A stretch of 64,000 nt of DNA from Spongilla lacustris (taxonomy: Eukaryota; Porifera; Demospongiae; Spongillida; Spongillidae), in contig OX442435.1 of NCBI GenBank assembly GCA_949361645.1, forward strand, positions 474,502-538,501, given 5' to 3'. Below, piece after piece: positions 1 to 10,557 of the stretch (the first letter of the stretch is position 1; each line of letters starts with the position of its first letter). Under the pieces are notes generated by a model that searched no databases, was not told the DNA's origin, and saw only the letters and a program-made list of their open reading frames with translations. The position numbers and the translations under genes were made by a program.

Positions 1-20
1 ATGTTAGTTTAGTACATTGC

Positions 21-213
21 ACAGGTCCACCTCTTTCAAGATTGCAAGGGGCCTACATGTTGTAGTGTGCAAGGTCCACCTCTTTCAAGATTGCAAGGGG
101 CCTACATGTTGTAGTGTGCAAGGTCCACCTCTTTCAAGATTGCAAGTGGCCTACATGTTGTAGTGTGCACAGGTCTACCTCTTTCAAGATTGCAAGGGGC
201 CTGCATGTTGTAG
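21..213. repeat. Tandem repeat, 49-50 bp unit, 4 copies
   Basis: Four head-to-tail copies of a unit starting AGGTCCACCTCTTTCAAG, at positions 23, 72, 121 and 171. They differ by single bases and no coding potential is seen. Confidence 0.9.
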
Positions 214-344
214 TGTGATGTAAGCAAACATTTGTGAAACACTGCTGTACAGTGAAAGCAGAGTTTTATGATATCAGATTAAGGAGAAAAGAAGGAAATG
301 AAAGAGACTTGTGATTTGATGTGATTAGTACCTTTTGACAAGAT

Positions 345-990
345 CTGTTCGACAAACGTGTCTCATGTCACCCATCTGATGACACACGTCTGTCTCATGC
401 CACCCATCTGATGACACACGTCTGTCTCATGCCACCCATCTGATGACACACGTCTGTCTCATCTGATGACACACGTCTGTCTCATGTCACCCATCTGATG
501 ACACACATCTGTCTCATCTGATGACACACGTCTGTCTCATGTCACCCATCTGATGACACACGTCTGTCTCATGTCACCCATCTGATGACACACGTCTGTC
601 TCATGTCACCATCTGATGACACACGTCTGTCTCATGTCATCCATCTGATGACACACGTCTGTCTCATGTCACCCATCTGATGACACACGTCTGTCTCATG
701 TCACCCATCTGATGACACACGTCTGTCTCATGTCATCCATCTGATGACACACGTCTGTCTCATGTCACCCATCTGATGACACACGTCTGTCTCATGTCAC
801 CCATCTGATGACCACACGTCTGTCTCATGTCACCCATCTGATGACACACGTCTGTCTCATGTCACCCATCTGATGACACACGTCTGTCTCATGTCACCCA
901 TCTGATGACACACGTCTGTCTCATGTCACCCATCTGATGACACACGTCTATCTCATGTCACCCATCTGATGACACACGTCTGTTTCTTAG
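345..990. repeat. Minisatellite, about 32 bp unit, about 20 copies
   Basis: The unit is built from CATCTGATGACACACGTC followed by TGTCTCATGTCACC. Most copies are 32 bp. A few are shortened by loss of the CATGTCACC part, which is typical of slippage or unequal exchange. Confidence 0.93.
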
Positions 991-1424
991 TATGGTCATT
1001 TTCTCTTCACTCATATTTATACCTCACCACAAAAGATGGCTTTGCCCTCCGGTCATAAACAGCGATTGTATGCACTAATATTATTAACCCAGAAACCCTC
1101 CGTGCAGTAATGTACGGGCCCTGTTGTCATTCTTTGGATTCGTGCAATAAAAAGTTCAAATGTTTACAATTGATCATGCGATAATAGCATCACCATAAGT
1201 TATTAAAATCCTGGTAGATATTTCAGCAGAAAGGTGTATACAGGACTGGGGATGTGAGGGGGGGGTGAGGGAATGAGAAGTGGGAAACGGGGAAGGGTGA
1301 ATAAGAGTGTAGAATAAATCTATAATTAATTAGCAACCTGTAACCCCTCCCCCTGATCATTTTGGTAGCCATGAGAGCTTTTACTTTTGTGGGTGGAGTC
1401 ACTTATAACCATCCCTTTGGCTAG
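991..1424. other. Unique non-coding stretch
   Basis: AT-rich single-copy sequence with a short G-rich tract (about 1255-1290). It ends in a good splice acceptor (CCCTTTGGCTAG, ending at 1424) in front of the possible exon. Nothing else is recognised. Confidence 0.5.
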
Positions 1425-1560
1425 GCTTGGAGACAAGGGGTGCAGGAGAACCTCCAGCAGCTAGAGCAGGACTGCTACAGTCTTGAGAACATGGCCAGGA
1501 AGGTCCCTCCATCCAGGAGGGAGGAGAGCAAGGGGTGCGTTACTGGGGGAGGTGTTGAGG
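1425..1560 (+). CDS. Possible internal exon, coiled-coil, Qb-SNARE (membrin)-like
   Basis: The sequence shows an acceptor-like TTTGGCTAG ending at 1424, an open phase-0 frame, and a donor-like GAGG|GTGAGT at 1561. The translation begins AWRQGVQENLQQLEQD and continues with LENMARKVPPSRREE, giving heptad-like Leu spacing and a Lys/Arg/Pro hinge. The pattern of an amphipathic helix, then LE, then K-PP-R resembles the N-terminal segment of Golgi SNARE GOSR2/membrin. That resemblance is from memory and weak. No flanking exons were found: the assembly gap and minisatellites lie downstream. It could also be a chance open stretch leading into the purine minisatellite. Confidence 0.3.
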
Positions 1561-1619
1561 GTGAGTTAGGGGGAGAGGAGGAGGGTGAAGGGAAGAGGGA
1601 ATGAAAGAAAGAGGTAGTG

Positions 1620-2115
1620 AGAGAAGGGAAAGGAGAGAGGGGAGAGGAGAGAGGGGAGAGGAGGAGAAGGAAGGGGAGAGGAGGGAGAAGGAAGGGGAGA
1701 GGAGGGAGAAGGAAGGGGAGAGGAGGGAGAAGGAAGGGGAGAGGAGGGAGAAGGAAGGGGAGAGGAGGGAGAAGGAAGGGGAGAGGAGGGAGAAGGAAGG
1801 GGAGAGGAGGGAGAAGGAAGGGGAGAGGAGGGAGAAGGAAGGGGAGAGGAGGGAGAAGGAAGGGGAGAGGAGGGAGAAGGAAGGGGAGAGGAGGGAGAAG
1901 GAAGGGGAGAGGAGGGAGAAGGAAGCGGGAGAGGAGGGAGAAGGAAGGGGAGAGGAGGGAGAAGGAAGGGGAGAGGAGGGAGAAGGAAGGGGGAGAGGAG
2001 GGAGAAGGAAGGGGAGAGGAGGGAGAAGGAAGGGGAGAGGAGGGAGAAGGAAGGGGAGAGGAGGGAGAAGGAAGGGGAGGAGGGAGAAGGAAGGGGAGAT
2101 AGAGATAGGCAGGGA
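1620..2115. repeat. Purine-only minisatellite, 21 bp unit, about 21 copies
   Basis: Near-perfect repeats of GGGGAGAGGAGGGAGAAGG plus AA. The plus strand is almost entirely purine for nearly 500 bp. The long open frames on both strands are repeat artefacts. G-runs and mirror symmetry could allow triplex or G-quadruplex structures (inference). Confidence 0.95.
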
Positions 2116-2164
2116 GAGGGCATCAATTTTGTAAAAATATTCTATCCCATAATGGTAAACCATG

Positions 2165-2535
2165 TCCCTTCAAAGATGCAGCCACTCCCCTCACATGTGC
2201 AGCCACTCCCTCACATGTGCACAGCCACTCCCCTCACAAGTTCAGCCACTCCCCTCACACCACTCCCCTCACGTGCAGCCACTCCCCTCACACGTGCACA
2301 GCCACTCCCCTCACATATGCAGCCACTCCCTCACATGTGCAGCCACTCCCCTCACGTGCAGCCACTCCCCTCACGTGCAGCCACTCCCCTCACACGTGCA
2401 GCCACTCCCCTCACATGTGCAGCCACTCCCCTCACACGTGCAGCCACTCCCCTCACATGTGCAGCCACTCCCCTCACACGTGCACAGCCACTCCCCTCAC
2501 AAGTGCAGCCACTCCCCTTACATGCAGCCACTCTC
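2165..2535. repeat. Minisatellite, 21-24 bp unit
   Basis: About 16 copies of GCAGCCACTCCCCTCAC joined by variable CACGTG, CATGTG or AAGTTC spacers. The open frames through it on both strands are repeat artefacts. Confidence 0.92.
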
Positions 2536-3180
2536 TGAATATTTGACATTTGTGTGGGTGTGGTCATGGGTAGGAAGAACAGGCAGGGACGGTGGGCAGG
2601 GGGTGTGGCTCTTGAGCTATTTTTGTTGTGCAGTGTGTTATGTGCAATGTGGGAGGTGTGAATGTGCTAATGTGGGAGGAGGAGGTGTGAATGCATTTAA
2701 ATAATTGTCAGCTTGAATCTCACATTCACACACTACCACACTCACTCAACACAATGGGTTCGTCCATTCATGACTTTAGGACACCAACAAATCACTTGTC
2801 AGTAGAGGTCATAGCAACATCACAAATTATTATTATATATTTTTTCGCATGCCCATGTTAACGGTTGCTATGGGATGTGGTCAGAAGGTCATCTGCGCTC
2901 ACAGTCTAGTCTCGTGGATGATTTCTCATCATCCCACCGTTGGATGGAATGTCGGTGGGACGCTAGCTTACCCCTGGTGTGAGGGTTGCTGGGGCTTCCT
3001 GTTGAATGCTGCTCTTAACTCTATTTGGGATAAGTGACATGCCATCATGCCCCCTCTCACTCACCTTTAGGGTACTTGTTTGGGTAGAGAGAGGAGGGGC
3101 AGGTAACACAGGTGTGTGTACTGGGGACCAGATATTACACAGTAACCTTTTTTGGTTTTCTGACTCACTCACTTCATTGT
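2536..3180. other. No gene recognised
   Basis: Single-copy sequence with G-rich patches (about 2575-2690). A short acceptor/donor-flanked stretch at about 3070-3100 is too small to call an exon. Confidence 0.4.
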
Positions 3181-3477
3181 CCACTTTCTCCTTATACCTC
3201 CCTCCCCCTTACTCCACACTTACCTCCCCTCACACCTTCCACCCTTATATCTCCCACCTCTCATACCTCCCTTCCCTCCCACCCCTCATACCTCCCTCCC
3301 CTCCCACCCTCATATGTTCCTCCCACCCTCATACCTCCCTTTCCTCCCTCCCTCCCTCCCTCCCCTCCCTCCCCTCCCTTCCCTCCTTCCCCTTCCTCCC
3401 CTCCCTCCCATCATACCTCCTCTCTCCTCCCTCTCCTCCCCTCCCCTCCCATCCCTTTCTAGTCATCTGACCTTTCC
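3181..3477. repeat. Pyrimidine-rich low-complexity tract next to gap
   Basis: CTCCCTCC-type sequence running directly into the assembly gap. The gap probably falls inside this simple repeat. Confidence 0.85.
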
Positions 3478-3677
3478 NNNNNNNNNNNNNNNNNNNNNNN
3501 NNNNNNNNNNNNNNNNNNNNNNNNNNNNNNNNNNNNNNNNNNNNNNNNNNNNNNNNNNNNNNNNNNNNNNNNNNNNNNNNNNNNNNNNNNNNNNNNNNNN
3601 NNNNNNNNNNNNNNNNNNNNNNNNNNNNNNNNNNNNNNNNNNNNNNNNNNNNNNNNNNNNNNNNNNNNNNNNNNNNN
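3478..3677. other. Assembly gap (200 N)
   Basis: Exactly 200 N characters. The round length suggests a placeholder, so the true size is unknown. Confidence 0.99.
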
Positions 3678-4510
3678 AGGGGTGTGCGGCTATGTGTTGA
3701 ACTGTTCACACTCGAGTGCCCAGGGTGAAGGTTGCCTAAGGGTAAAGATATAAGGGGGTGTGTGCCTAGGGGGGTTCCTAAGGTAGAGATATTTTATGTG
3801 CCTAGGGGATTCATAGGGTAGAGATATAAGGGGTATGTGTCTAAGGGTGTTTGTGCAGCTAGAAGTCTGATGCTACTGCTCCATGTTTCATTTCCCCAGT
3901 TGATTCAAGCAAAGTGCACTGGTTATTGTATGAGCTACCCAAATTGGGCACTGTTATTTTTTGCTGCACTCATATGCATTATAAATTCATTGATTTTCAC
4001 TAACCCTTAATAACTAATCCAAATGATTGAACCTTGTATTGGTGCAACCAAATATATATCACCATTTAGCATTATTATACTAAGGACATAATTATCACAG
4101 CACAAGCTTTCCTCTTCCAAACACACTAAGGTTATCAAAATATTCATGGTGTGATATCTGCCAAACAGGGGATGGTAGGGAATACAAATGTATAGCAATT
4201 TTGATTGGTCCAACTGAAAGAGCTGTTTATGAGGTTTGGTACAGGTTTTTTTTGGGGGGGGGGGGGGGGGGGGGGGAGGGGGGGTAAAAGTTCATGTGAA
4301 ATGACCTGTAAGGGGTGTGTGCCTAGGGCGTTCCTGGGGTAGAGAAATAAGGGATGTGTGACTAATGGTAGAGATACAAGGGGTGTGTACCTAGGGGTAG
4401 AGATACGTGTGCTTAGGGCGTTCCTGGGGTAGAAATATAAGGGGTGTGTGCCTAATGGTAGAGATATAAGGGGTGTGTGCCTAATGGTAGAGATATAACG
4501 GGTGTGTGTC
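3678..4510. repeat. Dispersed repeat TGTGTGCCTAGGGGTAGAGATA, two blocks, with poly-G tract
   Basis: Degenerate copies of GGGGTGTGTGCCTAGGG and GGTAGAGATATAA lie at about 3678-3850 and 4305-4505. Between them are unique AT-rich sequence and a poly-G run (about 4254-4284, one A interruption). Confidence 0.8.
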
Positions 4511-4739
4511 AGAGGACAAAAGTAGGTCTGGGAACGAGAACTAGGAGCTGTTTTGTTCATATAGAGCAAACGGTCTGGCGACTTGGACAAAACATGAAAA
4601 TGATCGTCTTTCCGTTCTGGTTCGGTAGCAACAAAGAGCTATACTATCCGTTTCTCGGTTCGCGAGTTATATGCGGGTCGCGTTTGTTAATGATATTCAT
4701 GATACGGCACAAATCCTACATGAGAGTTACTGCCGTAAC

Positions 4740-5395
4740 TCGATATGTATGTGTATTGTGTGTGCATGTGTTATGTGTATTGTGTATGTGTTTAAAATGT
4801 ATATTATGTGTGTGTGTTATGTGTGTACGTGTTATGACTGTTATGCGTGTGTTATGTGTATTGTGTGTGCATGTTTTATGAGCATTGTTTGTGCATGTGT
4901 TATGTGTATTGTGAACGGTGGCTCGGCTGTCATGACGTGCACATCTGCGATTTGCGGACGTGCACACATGCACATCATAGGATTTGCAGACGTGCACACA
5001 TACGCAATTGCGGACGTGCACACATGCACATCTGGGATTTGCTGACTTGGAAGTGCAATTGTTTCCACGTGGTTGCAAATCGCGTATGTGCAAGTCCGCA
5101 AATCCCATGCAGATATACATGTGTGCACGTCCGCACATCGCGTATGTGCATGTGTGCAACATACACACACAATACACATTACACATGCACACACGATACA
5201 CATAACACATACACACAAGATACACATAACACATGCACACAAGATACACATAACACATGCACACAAGATACACATAACACGTACACACACAGTACACATT
5301 AAAATACACACGGAAATACACATAACACATGCACGTAGTAACACATACACATAACACATATACACAATACACAAATACACACCACCTATATACAT
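4740..5395. repeat. TG-arm / 31-bp repeats / CA-arm inverted structure
   Basis: The left arm (about 4740-4912) repeats GTGTGCATGTGTTATGTG. The right arm (about 5160-5390) repeats its complement, CACATAACACATGCACAC. Between them are copies of GCGATTTGCGGACGTGCACA in both orientations. The arms could pair over more than 150 bp. Confidence 0.85.
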
Positions 5396-5399
5396 TATT

Positions 5400-5765
5400 G
5401 TTATAACCGAGAAACCTCCAGCAGCCGGCATCAGGGATCTCAGCATTATGGATCTGGCATTAGACCAGACAAGGATGATACTCAGTTTGCCATATAAGTT
5501 GGACAGTATCATTGACTTTGATTTGTTGGTCATGATGGCAACCCGGGAAGCAATAAAAGAGAAGGTGTTGCATGCTTCAGCTCCCTATGCTCCGTAGGTT
5601 TCCATAGCTAAGGGAGTGCACCGCCACCCTAGTTCAGAGCACTTGACATCATACTTCGAGTGTTTACATACCTCTGCTGCTTTGGCTGCTGATCCTGCTA
5701 AAACTCGCGCTTCCAAAACAATTGAGGGATTAAGCGGTGAGGTAACAGTGATATCATACGCAGCA
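5400..5765 (-). pseudogene. Decayed retroelement-like C-terminal domain (copy 1)
   Basis: Read on minus, the fragment begins YDITVTSPLNPS near 5755, continues through CSELGWRCTPLAMETYGA, and then after a break through NKSKSMILSNLYGKLS. The same signature occurs at 7235-7700 (minus) and 8224-8609 (plus). From memory, this D-I-T-V-T-S-P-L ... C..LGW.C.PLAVETYG ... LYGRL signature occurs in proteins associated with non-LTR retroelement fragments in sponges, cnidarians and molluscs, and it resembles a PD-(D/E)XK nuclease-like fold. That assignment is inference. In-frame stops and frameshifts break it. Confidence 0.6.
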
Positions 5766-5779
5766 CAAATATACATAGC

Positions 5780-6085
5780 ACATACACAACAATACAAATA
5801 ACACATGCACACACAATTACGGTGGCCCGGTAGGTCGCGGCTGTCATGACTTGCACATCAGCTAATTTGCGGACGTGCATACATGCACATCTGGGATTTG
5901 CGCACAAGCACACATGCACATCTGGGATTTGCAGACGTGCACATACGCGATTTGCGTTAATGTGTATTGTTTGTGTGCGTTGTGTGGTATGTGTTTTGTG
6001 TATGTGTCATGTGTTATGTGCATTGTGTGTGTATGTATAATATGTGTATCGTGTGTGTATGTGTTGTGTACAGTACATATAAACG
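5780..6085. repeat. Second copy of the TG/CA and GATTTGCGGACGTGCA repeat
   Basis: It contains CAATACAAATAACACATGCA, two to three copies of CACATCTGGGATTTGC, and a TGTGTATGTG-rich arm. It belongs to the same family as 4740-5395 and lies on the other side of the copy 1 pseudogene. Confidence 0.8.
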
Positions 6086-7234
6086 TATGCCTACGTTCCT
6101 TATACTACCCTGCCATGGCTCTTCTCGAAGATACTGAGTTCCTGAGTGGAGGACTCTAATAATCTGGAGTTAAACCTTGTTCCCTATCTTGTCAACCAAA
6201 CCAGGTAAGAATGTTTCGTCCTAGCGTGTGTGAATGCTGAAAATTTGGAGTTAATAGAAGATGGATGGTTGTCGATTTTAATGGACATGCACTCAACGTG
6301 GCTCCACTGAGCCGATAAAAAACCCAAGTGTGGAACAGCATAGTAGATGATGTTGTGTAGGTGTCTTGCGTGGATGTATAACTACCACCGTTCATCAATA
6401 ACGGAACTGAGTGTACTTTATTTTATGCGTGTATGACATGTATACTTACTGTTGCAAGGAATATTATTATAAAGTCGAATTGATTGTCAGTATGGTACAT
6501 CTAAAATAGAGGAATCGTTAATCATTTCAAATCGTACAGAGGACCTACTACCTGAGTTCTAATTTTGTATGTGTGAGTGTAGGGTAGTATTTATGCATGT
6601 CTGCATTTTTATGTTTGTGCATGTTAGTGGACGGGTTGGCAAATTTGTGCATGCTGTGGGCAAAAGAATGTATTTTGCATGTTTCAGTAGCTCAGTGCTG
6701 GAGGCACCTTTCAAATGACAAAAGTGCCAAGAGCTAGGGTCGGTGTTCCTCTTGCAGTAGAATGTTATGAGAACAACGACAAAGTGGCCTTTACCTTTAA
6801 TCTCCAGGCAGCAGTCCTAGATCTAGGACCACCATATTATAGCTTCGATTTAATTGAAATAAACATTGTATTTTCTACTTTAATAAAATAGCATTATAAC
6901 AATTTGTTTATTACTGCATCATCATGAAAAAATTAATCGGTTTCTTAACTTCACACCCATATGTGCTCTATTTTAGGAGAACACATTTCAACATTAGTTA
7001 AACACTGCCCTATAACTGTACTCTGATTTATGCATGCAATATGCTTCAGACCAGCATGCATTATATATGATGAAATTGACAAATTTGGTTTGAGTGACAT
7101 CTATTAAAACCTTAATGATTGCAGATCAAAATTAACATTTTTTAAAATTGACCTAGCCAGATCCAATCCATTATGGTTTACATGTTGCGATTTTAATATG
7201 CAAGTTTTAAAACATTACATATACAATGACACCA
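6086..7234. other. No gene recognised
   Basis: AT-rich unique sequence. A palindrome core TCCTAGATCTAGGA near 6825 recurs as a longer perfect palindrome at 9697-9716. Nothing else is supported. Confidence 0.4.
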
Positions 7235-7723
7235 CTAAACTACCTATATACATTATTGTTATAATTATTATTAAATGCTCTCTGAGAAACCTCCAGCAGC
7301 CGGCATCAGGGATCTCAGCATTATGGCTCTGGCATTTGACCTGACAAGGATGATACTGACTCAGTTTGCCATATAAGTTGGACAGGATTATTGATTTTGA
7401 TTTGTTGGTCATGATGGCAACCCGGGAAGCAATAAAAGAGGTGTTGCATGCTTCAGCTCCCCATGGTCCATAGGTTTCCACAGCTAAGGGAGTGCACCGC
7501 CACCCTCGTTCAGAGCACTCGACATTATACTTCGAGTGTTTATGTACCTCTGCTGATCCTGCTGAAACTCCCGCTTCCAAAATAATTGAGGGATCGGTGA
7601 GGTAACAGTAATATTGTATGCAGCACTAGCAGAACCACTGGGATTTGAAACCAGTACATCAGCCGGACGGGTAAGAGCCTTGTCATTACCTAAACCAGCA
7701 CCTGCTTCCAAGCGAACTGACAA
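7235..7723 (-). pseudogene. Decayed retroelement-like C-terminal domain (copy 2)
   Basis: Nearly identical at DNA level to copy 1 over about 7240-7600, but it extends further upstream on minus. There it reads LTRPADVLVSNPSGSASAAY followed by NITVTSP. The PAD...(D/N)ITV spacing is what suggests a PD-(D/E)XK-like core, although here the second Asp is Asn. Downstream pieces include CSERGWRCTPLAVETYGPWG and NKSKSIILSNLYGKLS. Frameshifts separate the pieces, so it is dead. The shared flank TATATACATTATTGTTATAA shows that copies 1 and 2 arose by one duplication including flanking DNA. Confidence 0.65.
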
Positions 7724-7995
7724 GGATGCCTGGCGACATGCCTCGTAGACTGTTTTATGAATTAATTATGAAGTTATTTATAACAAGGTCATTTATAAAT
7801 CTAATGTAACATATTATTGTAAAGAAATTAGAATTTAACCCTTTCTCACCTATGAAAATGCGACAGATATCTCCCAATACCACCATCATAAATGATTTGC
7901 ATGCATTTTGTGTTTACATGTTAGTTTAATTATATCAAATATAATGAATACAATTAGCTGTTAATCAGATGTAATATTACTACTGTGACATGTGT

Positions 7996-8042
7996 AACAA
8001 CCATTGAATTGTTTTATAATATAAAACAATTCAACGGTTGTT
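7996..8042. repeat. Short hairpin, 23-bp arms
   Basis: AACAACCATTGAATTG through TTTTATAATATAAAA to CAATTCAACGGTTGTT. The arms are complementary with one mismatch and almost no loop. It may be a tiny foldback element remnant. Confidence 0.75.
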
Positions 8043-8223
8043 AGTGGCTAACATCTTGTAAGGTGTATTTTAAATACTGATAGACAAAGCAAGTATGTGG
8101 TACTATTATGTTTGTAGAAACATTGCTGCAACCAACATGTAGAAGCATTTCAAATGGCATTTGTGCACCCAAAGAAATTTGATGTAGCTTTCATCTGAAA
8201 GAATAGATACCCAGGAGCATAAT

Positions 8224-8609
8224 TTGTCACAGGTTGGGACAGAGGTAGACCTGCAGCAATGGACATCACAGTGACCTCACCACTCACACCTGTCATCTTG
8301 GGGGAGTCATGCCAAGTGGTTGGTGCTGCAGCACTTGTAGCAGAGAATCGGAAGTTGCAGGCCAATAGCCCCAAATGTCAAGAGCTCGGGTGGGCCTGCA
8401 CACCCTTGGCAGTAGAAACGTATGGCAACTGGGGTGAGGTTGCTCAAGGAACATTCTCCAGGCTTGCATCCCACCTTGCCATCAGCCAGTCCAGGCCAAA
8501 GGCATTAGTGGTGGCAGACATATATGGAAGGCTTAACCTCCATTTGGTGAAGTCCATTGCTAGGGCACTCCTGGCGAGAGAACTTCATCCATCCCGACTG
8601 TGTATGTAG
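8224..8609 (+). pseudogene. Retroelement-like C-terminal domain (copy 3, open frame)
   Basis: The frame is open to the stop at 8607-8609. It reads WDRGRPAAMDITVTSPLTP, then CQELGWACTPLAVETYG, then AISQSRPKALVVADIYGRLN and a tail ending RALLARELHPSRLCM. The first ATG (8259) sits inside the conserved DITVTSPL block, so it is unlikely to be the original start; homology continues upstream to about 8224. This is the best preserved of the three copies and the only one on plus. It is a diverged paralogue of copies 1 and 2. No reverse transcriptase was found next to it. Function as a nuclease-like tail is inference; an isolated domain is most likely a dead fragment. Confidence 0.6.
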
Positions 8610-9908
8610 GAAATAGTAGTTGCATGTTCTTCAAGTGGTGTAATTTAATAAAAATCTTATTCATACATTGCAAAAAATAAAACCTGGTGTATCATGCAAT
8701 GATGATAGGCATGGCAACAACATTGGGGCAAATCAGTGGATGTATGGATACCAAGGAGCATGTTTTGAAGGGTGAATTCATCAAATTGCAGGGTTTGTGG
8801 ACATTACACAACCTTCTGAAGCTCTGAAACTGAGTACATTTGAGCTAACAGAGCAAAATGCAAAGGACGTATACGTAATGTCTTGAAAAGATGGCACGTC
8901 ATGCATGATGCCATAATTGATGCAGTTAGGCATTGAATGACTCTATACAAAGGGGCTGCAGCTGTTTGCATGGGTATTGGCTGTACAACCAAAAAGTGGT
9001 CTACCACTTGTTTATTTGAAGAAGGAACTGCTCACGTTTAGTCTATGCTACTGACTTGCTATACATTCAGTGCATGCATGGCGGCAGTAGAGAGTATCTG
9101 CTGCACTATGCCACTTCCTCCTAAAACTGCAGCAATACCATGCCCTTCCCCCTAAATAGTCCGGCTGTAGTGATCATTTTCCATTTCGTCCCTAAACGTA
9201 ACAAGTTAAGATCATGCGAAAGTAATTCCATATCGCATGAACCACGCCCCCCCCCCCCCCCCCCCCCCCCCCCCGTTTATAAACCTGTTACCTTTGATCG
9301 CTTCTCTTTACTGCTGAGGGCGCTGTAGCTTTCCTTGTGACTAGTAGAGGCCTCTGAACAATCTTATTCATCATTCTAGATCACAACTCTTCTGCTTATT
9401 GTACCACCTGACCACTTAAAGTTAATTATGACATGCTCCTACGACATGAACAACACTTCTAGAACAAATCAGATTCATTTAAATCTTACCTAAAACAGCC
9501 TCATCGACAGCTAAGTTCTTTCCCATTTTCGCGGTAATGCCCGCAAATTGCAACGTTTGGATGCTTTTATCTCGTGACACAAGATAAACCATAATGGAAA
9601 TCAACCATTTCTAAGTAGCCTGGACATATCTAGATAAGGCAGAGCTGTTTCAGAAATGTCAAAACAGGCGTTCCATATTTTCAGCAGTTTAGTTAGTCGT
9701 CCTAGATCTAGGACGATCGTCCTAGATCTACTGAGTGGGACGGTTGCATGGAGATTAAATTAAATAATATCTTCTCAAGACAATTCTTTCAATCTCCCAG
9801 CACTCTAAGGTTATGGGATTTACGGGTCTGTAGCAAGGCCATCCTGTGTACTTTAATTTTTTTGGGCTTAAGTCTTTTTAATCGCACTAGGCTGACTAGC
9901 TGATGCTG
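8610..9908. other. No gene recognised; poly-C tract
   Basis: Unique sequence with a run of 28 C (9247-9274) and a perfect 20-bp palindrome TCGTCCTAGATCTAGGACGA (9697-9716). No exon-like stretch is supported. Confidence 0.5.
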
Positions 9909-10046
9909 TTTTCGTTGATCGAGCGTTGATGAATTTTTAAATAGCCTTCTCAGTTTGCGTTGACACATCGCTAATTTATTTCGTTGATCGAGCGTTGATG
10001 AATTTTTAAATAGCCTTCTCAGTTTGCGTTGACACATCGCTAATTT
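9909..10046. repeat. 69-bp tandem duplication
   Basis: Two perfect or near-perfect copies of TTCGTTGATCGAGCGTTGAT... through GACACATCGCTAATTT, offset by 69 bp, directly upstream of the promoter region of the gene starting at 10185. Confidence 0.9.
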
Positions 10047-10096
10047 AAGCAGCAATACAGCATTTCAAATATTCATCGAAAGGTCTCCCAATTTAT

Positions 10097-10135
10097 TGAT
10101 TGGACACCAATCCACGTGAACAGCGTCTTTAAAAG
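10097..10135 (+). promoter_or_regulatory. Putative core promoter of the 10185 gene
   Basis: Within 90 bp upstream of the start codon lie an inverted CCAAT (ATTGG), a CCAAT box (ACCAATCC), a CACGTG E-box and a TATA-like TTTAAAAG (about 10128-10135). The order and spacing suit an RNA polymerase II promoter (inference). Confidence 0.4.
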
Positions 10136-10184
10136 GCCACGTTTTCAAATTTCTGTCACAAGTTCTTCTTAGAGCTCTCTAGCG

Positions 10185-10557
10185 ATGGATCAAAGTGTGG
10201 TAAGTTTAAATGCATATTTAGTCACTGTCTTCAACATTGTGTGCTAGCGCTGCATTCATTCATATCATGTATACCATTCCTGCTTCCAGCTTACTGCTTG
10301 TTACGTCCGAAACGAATTGCTAAAATTGTTCATAAGTGGCGACCAAAACGGTCTGAAATGCTACGAATGTGACGTGGAGTTCAAGTGGCAGGTGAGTCTG
10401 AACACGTATAGGCATGCATACTATTATAGCAGGACCGTTCTCATTTTTGTATAGGGGAATAGGAGGCTGCTAACTCCAACATCAGACTTGAAAGAAGTGG
10501 CGAAGAGATCTTACCTCCAAGGTCGCCGATACGTCAAACACCTGGAGGACTCCCACA
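10185..10557 (+). CDS. Five-exon host gene, exons 1-3 (Cys/His N-terminal part)
   Basis: Exons as read are 10185-10199, 10290-10391 and 10455-10557, separated by introns of 90 and 63 bp with GT-AG ends (TG|GTAAGT, CAG|GTGAGT, CA|GTAAGT). The reading phase is kept through all joins and into exon 4 (13364-13411) and exon 5 (17125-18602), giving a 581-aa protein. This part reads MDQSVLTACYVRNELLKLF, then KCYECDVEFKWQ, then YVKHLEDSH. The CxxC followed about 37 residues later by HxxxxH could bind zinc, as in BED or C2H2-like fingers, but no family is recognised. A basic stretch follows (NIKRPKINRHAPRQIGR). The start is chosen because it is the first ATG after the promoter-like motifs and splices cleanly. 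Function unknown; nuclear location is a guess from the basic regions. Confidence 0.6.

Noticed and set aside
1..1000. CRISPR-like array
   Set aside because: The units are contiguous without unique spacers; these are eukaryotic minisatellites.
1540..2163. Long open frames on both strands (Ser/Pro/Leu-rich and Glu/Arg-rich)
   Set aside because: They are created by a 21-bp repeat, whose length is a multiple of three; no start context, splice sites or non-repeat sequence supports them.
4716..5533. Cys/Tyr/Val-rich proteins in the TG/CA repeat region
   Set aside because: Simple-repeat artefacts on both strands.
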